Source: Bolinopsis microptera
Taxonomy: Eukaryota > Ctenophora > Tentaculata > Lobata > Bolinopsidae
Reading direction: 5' to 3'
DNA length: 64,000 bases
Assembly (NCBI RefSeq): GCF_026151205.1
Contig: NC_087075.1
Span: 124,001-188,000, forward strand
The notes beneath the pieces are model-generated. The model had not been told where the DNA came from. It made no database searches and saw only the letters and a list, made by a program, of their open reading frames with translations. The position numbers were made by a program, and so were the translations under genes. Of this stretch, positions 9,676-18,215 are shown piece after piece (the first letter of the stretch is position 1; each line of letters begins with the position of its first letter).

Positions 9676-11661
9676 CAAGGTAGTCCTTGATCCACTCTCC
9701 GAAAACTTTGTATTTGAGCCCGGCTTGGGTGATAGCTCCACTCATACTACGGCTGATATCGGCATCAAATCTGAATATTTATTTACGAAATAGCGGCTAG
9801 TTGAACATTCAGTAGATTACAGGCAAGCAGTATATAACAATTAATTGGCTGTTTAAAGTTACTTTTTTAATTTAATTTCTTACTTCTTCAATACAAAAAC
9901 TGAATACACAAACTCACTGGGGTCCCAGGAAATAGGTGATAGAGTATCTATCAAAGTCAACTTCAGCAACTCTGTGTCTGACTGAGGGCACCTTGTTGTC
10001 GATGAGGTCATCTACCAGTTTTCCGATGTTGACGAGGAAAGCATTGTCTCCTGTCACGGGGGCGGGTCTGTACTGGTTCTTGTGTAGGATCTGACAATGA
10101 AACTTTCATCAAATAATATAGATTTATACAGCAATAAACGTATATAAAAACAATGGCGATAAAGAATGTTTTACGATTTACTTAATCGTAAAATTTTAAT
10201 ATTCTGAGATTGTTTATTTTGATCAGTAGAGGTTTATTTTACCTCAAGACCACCGTTGTTGAAGGTGGAGAGGACGGTGACGGTAGAGTCAATGTGTTCT
10301 AGCTCTCTCAGGAGAGTTCCGTCAAAGTCAGAGTACATGTTGCTGTTGATCCTTTGAGAAATGTATTATTTATAATTATAGGGACTGCCAAACACAAGGA
10401 TTTTGTAAAGGAATATCAAGTACCCATCATATATAGCTGAGGTAGAATGTTACTCACTGTCTTCGGATGGGGTATTTTCTGAGTCCCATAGCAGAGAACT
10501 CGTCCTCAGAAAAGAGAGCGGGCAGGTTGGGGTACTCCATAGATCGAGCAATGCTCCTGATGAAGGCTCGTCCAATGTTCCTTCTGATTTCAAATCCAGT
10601 CTGGAAGGTCTCCTTGAATCCTTTGTCGAAGGTGCAGTTTCCAGTCTCGGGCCACACGTTGGGTTCCTGGCAGTCGTATCTGAGTTTCTCGAGGATGTCG
10701 TCACTCTCGAAGCTTGCAGCTCGGGTCTCGTGGGGTCCAATGTTGTAGAGGTTCTTGTATTGGAGGGTATTCTCAACATCGTCAAGTCCGGGGCAGTATC
10801 CTGGATATTAGTAATTTTAGATCATTTTAATCATATGAGCTGCGTCTTACTAGGGGGTAAGTTCTACAAATGGATAGATAATTAGTTGCCACTATCAATT
10901 AATTAAGATAATTAGTTGCCACTATCAATTAATTAAGATAATTAGTTGCCACTATCAATTAATTAAGATAATTAGTTGCCACTATCAATTAATTAAAATA
11001 ATTAGTTGCCACTATCAATTAATTAAGATAATTAGTTGCCACTATCAATTAATTAAGATAATTAGTTGCCACTATCAATTAATTAAGATAATCAGTTGCC
11101 ACTATCAATTAATTAAGATAATTAGTTGCCAAAAGGCACCACTCACCTCAATGAAAAGAGCAAGGAAGTATAAAACAATAATTCCCCTGGAAGACTAAAG
11201 TAAGGTTACCTCTGTAAGCGTTCTTGTTGGCGGGGTTGTGTCTCCTGATAGCCAGCTCGTCCTTGACATCCTCATCCAGATCGTAGAATTGCTTCATGTA
11301 ATTCTGCTCGACAGAAGCGTCATAGTCGGCCACATCCACTACGTAGAAAAATCCGTATTCTTTCATTGATTCCAACAGTAGTTTGTCGATGGAAGCATCA
11401 TCGTTCAGAAGGGAGAGGTAGGGGATCTTTGCAATAGAATTAAAGCTGTCCAACTTGTCAGACAATTCAGGCCACAATCTGAATCATTCATTGTATTAAT
11501 TTATTATATTAATTTATTATATTATTATACATTAATTTAATGTATTATTATATATTAATTAATGGGCGGCAGAATAAAGAATACCTTGCCACCATCTCAG
11601 GAATAAAGGCTGCAGCGGGAGCAGCCAGTAATACCACAAGTAGACATAATGTTATCTTCAT
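9650..11661 (-). CDS. Secreted isopenicillin-N-synthase-like 2OG/Fe(II) oxygenase ending in FYY
   Basis: Six exons: 11585-11661, 11210-11478, 10458-10800, 10243-10351, 9918-10090, 9650-9770. All junctions are GT-AG with matching phase, giving 363 residues. Residues 1-19 form a signal peptide (MKITLCLLVVLL start), unusual for this family. An N-terminal DIOX_N-like part is followed by the double-stranded beta-helix domain with iron ligands His249, Asp251 (HID) and His305 (RHRV) and the RxS pair Arg314-Ser316. The 54-residue spacing from Asp251 to His305 and the 9-residue step to Arg equal those I recall for isopenicillin N synthase. The protein ends LFYY. From memory, FYY-ending oxygenases of this type occur in luminous ctenophores and were proposed to act in coelenterazine synthesis; the actual reaction is unproven. 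Intron 2 holds a 30-bp minisatellite. Confidence 0.9.
10877..11130. repeat. 30-bp minisatellite, about 8 copies, intronic
   Basis: The unit is GATAATTAGTTGCCACTATC plus AATTAATTAA and lies in intron 2 of the oxygenase gene. Copies are almost identical; one has AATCAGTT and one AAAATAATT. Confidence 0.95.
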
Positions 11662-11907
11662 CGCTAGTGGAGAAAAGGGGATATTGACAATTATAATTGT
11701 TAACGGAACTACAGTTAAATTGTTCAATTTTACAATTTTATGATGAAAACATTCCTATGAAATGATAAATAAACAAGAAACATGATGAAAATTGCAGCCT
11801 ACTCCCTGCAGTCAAGGTTGTAAAAAGATGGAATGGTAGAGTGGACACTTTTTCAAACACCAACCTGAAGAAGCAAAAACCAGGACTTGCATTTAAAGGA
11901 GCAGTCA

Positions 11908-11965
11908 GTCACGTGACAACACAACCCCTCCAATCAGACCACTTCCTGCAGTCAACATCACGTGA
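11908..11965. promoter_or_regulatory. Paired TCACGTGA E-boxes upstream of the oxygenase gene
   Basis: GTCACGTGAC at 11908-11917 and TCACGTGA at 11958-11965 lie 250-300 bp upstream of the oxygenase start codon. In animals GTCACGTGAC is a bHLH-ZIP (MiT/TFE, USF) site. Binding is inferred only from motif match and position. Confidence 0.4.
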
Positions 11966-12336
11966 CCAGCAGACACCAGTAGAGAGGCTAACATAAATAG
12001 AACCCGGTACCAGGCTCCTGCACAGGCAGCAGCTTCTCAAATCTAATAAACGTGCAGCAAGTCATATCTCCCTGATAAGAGATAAGACTAAATACTTGAT
12101 ACTATTAGAAAACTGCGGGAACCTAATATATTACCGTGGTGTGCAAGTTGCAAAACTCCAGAAACCAAAGAGAGAGTTGGTGGGGGAGATATATTGTGGA
12201 TTAGAAAATGAGAACAAGCAGTCAAACTTTGAAAAGTAACATATCAACGATTTCAGTGCGTTCATTTCATGTTCAAGTTAACAAGATTTCTGCTCAATCC
12301 AAAAGTTAATTCGTCTTTTCTCTCTTACTGTCACCA

Positions 12337-12483
12337 AGATGTAACTAGTCCGAACTAAAAAGTAGGTCTCACGCAGGAATTAGGTCTCAAGCAGGCGCGG
12401 CTTATATATATATATATCACGCACCTGCGTGAGACCTAATTCCTGCATGAGACCTAATTTCTCCGTTCGACCTAGTTACATCT
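12337..12483. mobile_element. Fold-back element with AGATGTAACTAG ends
   Basis: A 147-bp imperfect palindrome with inverted ends AGATGTAACTAG / CTAGTTACATCT. The arms share TAGGTCTCACGCAGG-like sequence and are separated by a (TA)n core. A partial copy of the CCTAGTTACAT end occurs near 31133. No clear target duplication is seen. Confidence 0.6.
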
Positions 12484-12592
12484 GGGAAGCCGAAAAAGCC
12501 TGGTGCGAGAACGTTTAACTTGTGTGTTGTGCCTGACAGAAAAGCTCATCATCATCAAAAACCCGATTAAGTCCCTCAACAGCAGGACTGAG

Positions 12593-12685
12593 TTAACGGG
12601 TGATACTCGTAAAATATCTGTTCCATATACAGGACCGTCGACGAGTCCAACTCGGCGCGCGTCCTGGTAGGTTGTAAACCTACAA
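12593..12685 (+). mobile_element. Hairpin element C, copy 1
   Basis: A 93-bp element, TTAACGGGTG to AACCTACAA, is flanked by GGACTGAG (12585-12592 and 12686-12693). Three hairpins with three-base loops follow in order: ACGGGT-GAT-ACTCGT (one G-T pair), CGAGT-CCA-ACTCG and GTAGGTT-GTA-AACCTAC. It is non-coding. Confidence 0.88.
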
Positions 12686-12805
12686 GGACTGAGCTAATCT
12701 CAAAATGAAGGCACCCAAGGAAATTCTTGATTCACGATGTCAATCCTTCACATCTAGGTGATGCCCAGTGGTGCATCTTGCCGATCTAGCGAAGGTTGTG
12801 GTTGC

Positions 12806-12898
12806 TTAACGGGTGATACTCGTAAAATATTTGTTTCAAATAGGACCGTCGACGAGTCCAACTCGGCGCGCGTCCTAGTGTAGGTTATAAACCTACAA
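12806..12898 (+). mobile_element. Hairpin element C, copy 2, nested in B
   Basis: 93 bp flanked by GTGGTTGC (12798-12805 and 12899-12906). The right hairpin has ATA in place of the GTA loop (GTAGGTT-ATA-AACCTAC), so its stem is intact. Confidence 0.88.
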
Positions 12899-12942
12899 GT
12901 GGTTGCGAGAAACATTATTTAATGCGCGGCGTGGCCCATATC

Positions 12943-13049
12943 TTAACGGGTGATACTCGTAAAATATCTGTTCCATATATCTGTTCCATATATTGGGACC
13001 GTCGACGAGTCCAACTCGGCACGCGTCCTGGTAGGTTGTAAACCTACAA
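12943..13049 (+). mobile_element. Hairpin element C, copy 3, nested in B
   Basis: 107 bp. GGCCCATA repeats at 12933-12940 and 13050-13057, so the duplication is 8 bp, or 10 bp with one mismatch. The element contains a small internal duplication of ATATCTGTTCCATAT. Confidence 0.82.
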
Positions 13050-13073
13050 GGCCCATACCAGTAGTGTATCGCG

Positions 13074-13166
13074 TTGTAGGTTTACAACCTACCAGGACGC
13101 GCGCCGAGTTGGACTCGTCGACGGTCCAATATATGGAACAGATATTTTACGAGTATCACCCGTTAA
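13074..13166 (-). mobile_element. Hairpin element C, copy 4, nested in B, reverse
   Basis: 93 bp in reverse orientation (TTGTAGGTT to CCCGTTAA), flanked by TGTATCGCG (13065-13073 and 13167-13175). It is only 24 bp from copy 3, which has the opposite orientation, so the pair forms a large inverted repeat. Confidence 0.88.
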
Positions 13167-13194
13167 TGTATCGCGCTACATAACAAGGAAATTC

Positions 13195-14828
13195 CTAATA
13201 ATGCACTGCTGATAAGTTTATGAAGGAGCAAACTGTCTTAAAAGAATATTTTTAGATCCAATCTAAGTTCCTGACGATTGCTTTAGTTTAATTGCTATAG
13301 TATGAAACTTGAAATAGAACTTGCCATTTGAACTTTGTTTCATTTGTTCTATAATTTGCTCCTTGACATAAAGTTGAGCACTGTAGTGCAGATAAAGGAA
13401 TAATATTATTATACATTATACATTATATTATATAATGTATATATACATTATATATAAGGTACATCATAAAATGTATACTGTAGACGTAGTTGGTTTGATA
13501 GTACAGTAAAACCTTTTTATACTGTACTTGGTTTGATAGTACAGTAAAACCTTTTTATACTGTACTTGACTTTAACGGAGCCTAGTTTAAATTTAGAATC
13601 TAGATAAGATTAAGATAACATTTATGATAAGAGATAATCAGATTTAGAAAATGGCTTTTCTATAAGTGTAACCGTATCTTTGCATGGTAACAAATTGCAA
13701 GCCTGTTATTATAAGCGTACAAGAAACCAAAAACCAATTCCTGGAAAGTACAATCGACGAAATTATTGCGAGGAATTCTCGATATGATAAGGGAATAGGG
13801 ATAATCTAGATATTGGCACATTTTCAGCTGCTGTGGTCAGTTATTAAGTCCCAGTGCTGCTTACGCAACTGTTTCAAGAACAAACTTTCCTGGCACGAAA
13901 CTTCACAATTTGGACAGAATTTATCTGCAGTTTACAAAAGTTTTTTATTATATTTGGGAAAATATGGGAATGATATTGATGATCATTCCCATAATGTATC
14001 GAAATGTTTCAATCACCTAATATCATTTTATAATTTTTACTTACGTCATACATATGTTTTCGTCATTTCTGATAAACGGATTAAACGGATTAAACGTTAA
14101 TTGGTCAAGAAAAGCCCTAACACTCCTGCCCTCCTGGCTTGACAATACAAGAATGAAATCATAACATAGAAATAAGATACAAAAACCGTAAAGAAGCATA
14201 AACTATAATTTAAGCTAAGTCTCTCGGGAAACGAGGTGCATCTATATCAACAAAAAATTTAGCAATCTCTTTTAAAAGCTTTGGTTGAGTGAATATAAGA
14301 TCCATTCCCTCGAAGAGGTTGGTTCGAGTGTTAAAATTACAATTTTCATTTAACCATAACTCCGCTTCCGGACCACCGATTTACAAAATTCAAAAATGGG
14401 TGTTTAGAGAAAATTCTGAACTTTTCTCAGACGTTAGAAATTATGGTCATTCCTGCTTCAGGAGAGACTGGCAGGCCCATAAATAAGGGGTTTGATCACG
14501 ATAATGATAATATTTATGAAGGAGCACATGTTTTAATAGCAAGTGAAGAATTTTTCTTTACTTTGACATTACCATGAAGTTTAAAACGGAATATCTTTGT
14601 ACTGCATTCTTCGATTTCGATGAAATTCACAAGGTAACGAGACCAAATGTTTCTCACTCTCAGTTGATTTAAATAAATACCGTCGGAGTTGTCAATCTGC
14701 AGCCAGATATATCATAAGTTTACTATGCTGAGTTGGATATTGTGAAGACAATGGTTGTATATGCTTATATGGCTTTGAAACGTGGACACTGACAGATTCA
14801 TCGAAGAAACGTATTGATGGCTGCTTCG
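13195..14828. other. Intergenic stretch without recognised genes
   Basis: Mostly AT-rich single-copy sequence. It has a palindromic TATA tract at 13405-13460. A 95-codon open frame near 13813 lacks recognisable domains. A possible LINE or gene fragment could be hidden here, but I cannot support one. Confidence 0.4.
13490..13565. repeat. Two tandem 38-bp units, each a hairpin
   Basis: Two identical 38-bp units each contain AGTACAGTA ... TACTGTACT (9-bp arms). The ACAGTAAAACC string resembles the ends of the putative pogo-like element at 40.2 kb. Confidence 0.75.
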
Positions 14829-14972
14829 CCTACTATTAGTTCACTTGCAGCGCAATGCACTGCCACTACTGGGCCGCGCCGCGCATCAAATAATGTTTCT
14901 CGCAACCAACTAGATCGGCGAAATGCACCACTGGGTCTCGCCGAGCTGTGAAGGATTAACATCGTGAATCAA
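14829..14972 (-). mobile_element. Element B, copy 3 (reverse)
   Basis: Reverse-strand match to element B, ending CATCGTGAATCAA. CTGCTTCG at 14821-14828 and CTGCTTCA at 14973-14980 form a probable 8-bp target duplication with one mismatch. The left limit is approximate. Confidence 0.65.
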
Positions 14973-15285
14973 CTGCTTCACTAGAATGCTCAAAATGGAA
15001 CTGAATATAGATTGGAAACAGCGCAAAAGTCTATGGCAACCTGCCAATAGCATCCATGAAGATTTCATTGTCTTCGCATGCACTATATGATCGTCATGAA
15101 AAAGAAAAGGAACGATCGTTCAATCATAAAATAATGACAGTGGAGCAGGGTACTTTTAGTATTCTTAGTATTTGGAACCGCCGCACCAGAGTGAAAGACT
15201 TTTCTAAAGCATCTGAGTACCAAGATCGCGGAAAAAAGGCAGGATTTATATACTTTTAATACAAACTAAAACCTGTCGTTTAAAT
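14973..15285. other. Unassigned spacer
   Basis: Single-copy sequence. A 67-codon open frame at 15056 has no recognisable domain. Confidence 0.4.
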
Positions 15286-15539
15286 GTGTATTTCGCTCTC
15301 GGCTTGCGACGCCTCTCACAATATACTGTTACAAATATAACAATATATTCCAACAGGCAAGTGTGTGTCGAGACAAATGGCGGACATTACTCTACATGTC
15401 CTATTATTTGCCATAGCCAAACCCCAATTAAGAACACTTTGGAAAAACATAGCTCTCTATTTCTCCAAACAGAGAGTTTCCATCCTAAACACATGTTCAA
15501 GTCAGTAGTCTTCTCCCAAATGATCAGAGTTATCCAGAG

Positions 15540-16195
15540 AAACTCTCAAGACCACACTAGTGTAGAGGACTTGCACGTATCTTTTATCATACATTTTTTC
15601 GTGAATATGAATTATGAATTGGTTTATGGTCTTTCGCATCGTCACCAGCACTTTCACTAGGTCACCAGCTCTTTTACTGAAGTCATCAGCCCTTTCACTG
15701 AAGTCATCAGCCCTTTCACTGAAGTCATCAGATGTGACTCTGATCAACGGTATAGTTGTGGAACACAACAATAAAATTGAGAATAATCTTGTGCGAGGGT
15801 AGGGACCCAGATGTCGTTTCTAACCCAAATAAACTTTAAGGAGGCTTCTCATCAGTAGCCGCACCTCCTTACTCGGTTTCTGAACTGGAATTCTATGGGC
15901 TTCCAGACGGCCAGACCGAGTATTAACCATCCCATCCTTCTAGAGTTCATCACAAGTAGCACCCACCTTGAAGATCTTTGACACCCAGACACACCCCAGG
16001 CCATTGGCGAACAAACTTTGGATATAATCTTACATGCTCCCGAAGGAATCCCTGGTTTATGGTCTTTCTCATCGTCACCAGCACTTTCACTAGAGTCACC
16101 AGCCCTTTCACTGGAGTCATCAGCCCAATCACTGAAGTGTACAGAAGTACAGTTGTGGAACACAACAAGAAACACTAGTGTAGAGGACTTGACCA
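15540..16195. repeat. Local duplication with short serine-rich repeats
   Basis: Segments 15555-15770 and 16050-16195 are diverged direct copies, sharing TGGTTTATGGTCTTTC, several CCCTTTCACTGAAGTCATCA units, and GTTGTGGAACACAACAA. They lie in the 5' part of the Penelope-like remnant and were probably generated within it. Confidence 0.7.
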
Positions 16196-16790
16196 GATGC
16201 AGACATGCTGAAGAGACCTTAGAGGACATTGAACCCTTGGCAGTACAACGATCAGTTATCGAGAACGAAATTTATGAACATCTCGGACACCCAACCAAGA
16301 AGACATCAGGGAAACTGATCTACTCGGTGAAATTTTTCAAGGAAGTAGATCAGCTAAAAACTTTGATGGGGTTTCTAAAGGATGAAATTAGACCACTCTG
16401 TGGTGATGTCAGGGTCACCTTCGCTTTGAGGAGGAATAGGGTCATCAGGAACCGTCGCCTTAGTGAAAGCTCTTTATCAAGCGAAGACTCGTTAGGACCG
16501 AAAACGATGTGAGACTAAAGGGTGTTTGACCTGTCCTTTGTTATTTGATCCTACAGAGTACAGATGTTATCATTGTTAATGGGCAGATAGTTAATTTAGA
16601 TTTTAGACTAAATTGTAAGGATAGGAGTATTATTTATTTAGCTCAATGTCAGATTTGTGTAGCGGAGAACAGTATCCTTAAAAGCTTAAAGAGGACTCAT
16701 ACATTGGCCAGACAGTTACACCCATGCACATACGGATGAATGGCCATAGGGATAAATTTATAATTGATTGATTGTTTGGCTTCCACCTTC
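16018..16790 (+). pseudogene. Penelope-like retroelement remnant, linker and GIY-YIG endonuclease region
   Basis: An open stretch to 16512 ends with a basic segment (TFALRRNRVIRNRR) like the linker that precedes the endonuclease in Penelope-like elements. The reading then continues in other frames: a cysteine cluster (KGCLTCPLLFDPTE, near 16520), VNGQIVNLDFRLNCKDRSII with YLAQCQIC (16575-16665), and SYIGQTVTPMHIRMNGHRDK (near 16695-16755). This order, CxxC then IIY then YIGQT with RMNGHR, is typical of the Penelope GIY-YIG domain. At least two frameshifts and the absence of the reverse transcriptase make it a dead fragment. Confidence 0.75.
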
Positions 16791-17289
16791 GATCTTTTTT
16801 CTTAGGTTGCTCAGCTTGTGATTTTTTTAATAATGTTGAATTTTCTATCATTTGTAAGAATTACTGTTGTTTCACTTGATGCCGTTTCATTGCTTATCCA
16901 ATTTAACAACTTTTACATATATAATATATATTCAAAGCATATGTAGCCAATTGTATTTGAACAAAGTTAGGTTTTTATGTCTGACTCCGAGAGGGCCAAG
17001 AAATAAAATTCAAGAAAGCTTCATCAGCGGAGATTTTCAATTAATGCTAAGCTAAAATATACATTAGACATATATATACATTTTGAAACTTTTTTTTTCC
17101 GAAAAAAAGTTATTTATTGCTTGTTTTATTTGTATTTATGCTTCTTGATTTATGATTATCTGTGTATGAGATTCTATGATTAAACATAATTTGTGGATCA
17201 TAATTTTATGATTGCATAATTCATTGTAACTTTGTTGTATTTCAGTATTATGCAAAGGGATGGAATTGCTTTAACCAGGTTTAGCCCTG

Positions 17290-17690
17290 GCCCCTGGCTC
17301 TATATTATGAAGGCCTTGTTCTAAAATAACCGATCCAAACTACTTAAGTGGTTAGGGGTGGGTTGGGTTGTGGGTTGGGTTTTTTAAAGTATTGTATGAT
17401 ATAATCTATTTCATTAACAAGTTAACAAATTATTAACATTATGATATTTTATGCACGCTGTATTTTATTATTGCACAATCATCTCTATTACAATATTATA
17501 TCTTAGATTTATACGTGTTGATTGTATGAAATGTTTTGTCAGGGACCATATTTTGTAGGTGTAATTTTTGCACGAACTACGTTCTGGTTTCCCGTCATTA
17601 TAGTACATAGAAATCACTTTTTGACCGTGTTATTTTCATGCAATTACATTGATGTATGTACTATTTTGAAAAGATTTTCAATAAAAAATT
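17290..17690 (+). mobile_element. Shared 3' tail of a dispersed retroelement
   Basis: This ~400-bp segment recurs at 36.88-37.25 kb and 56.45-56.82 kb. Shared landmarks are TTAACATTATGATATTTTATG, GTCAGGGACCATATTT, GCACGAACTACGT and a terminal GATTTTCAATAAAAA. It lies just downstream of the Penelope-like remnant on the same strand and ends near a polyadenylation-like signal, so it may be that element's 3' UTR. Confidence 0.55.
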
Positions 17691-17885
17691 AAAAAATGTA
17701 AAAGTAATATTGTCCCATCTTTAAAGATTAAAGAAGAAATTTCCTGGACCGAAATTTCATAGGTTATCAAGACATTTTTATGCTGATATTCAGGGTCGAT
17801 GTTTTAAATAAATTTACACAGGTAAACAATGTTGCATATTTGAGCACATAATAAAAACCACTAAAAACTAAACCGCAGTAGTGCG

Positions 17886-17911
17886 ATGTATATATATATA
17901 TATATATATAG
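17886..17911. repeat. (TA)n microsatellite
   Basis: A short uninterrupted TA tract in AT-rich sequence downstream of the phospholipase B-like gene. Confidence 0.9.
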
Positions 17912-18033
17912 TGTGATGACCTAAACAATACAATATGTTCATTTGATTTTTTGTATAGAAACTTACATTTTATTTTACTTATTACAAAAACCTCAGAAAT
18001 AACAAAATAATTTAAAATTTAATTTTAACCGTC

Positions 18034-18134
18034 GATGTGGATTCTGGTTACACGTGATAGCAATAAACCAATCGGCTTCATTATTGACCAATCAAACCCC
18101 AAAATCAATGTCACTTACCTCCAGAATCTACATC
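18034..18134. mobile_element. Putative MITE with GATGTRGATTCTGG inverted ends
   Basis: A 101-bp segment starts GATGTGGATTCTGG and ends CCAGAATCTACATC: 14-bp inverted repeats with one mismatch. It lies just downstream of the phospholipase B-like stop codon, within the likely 3' UTR or trailer. No clear target duplication is visible. Confidence 0.5.
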
Positions 18135-18215
18135 TATAGGATTACAAATTACAAATTACATGAGCTCTCCCCTCCGCAACTTTACACATACCACATTCTC
18201 TAGGTTACTTCCAAT

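Larger units (their letters stand above)
12727..13186 (+). mobile_element. Element B, copy 2, carrying three nested element C insertions
   Basis: Element B runs from TTGATTCACGATGTCAAT to about ATAACAA. It is bounded by a direct repeat of CAAGGAAATTC (12716-12726 and 13184-13194). Removing the three C insertions and their duplications restores a B sequence close to the copy at 30.57 kb, which shows the order of insertion. Confidence 0.8.

Noticed and set aside
12593-12685. Element C as a hammerhead ribozyme
   Set aside because: GACGAGTCC recalls part of a hammerhead core, but no paired GAAA and no CTGANGA in the correct arrangement can be found on either strand.
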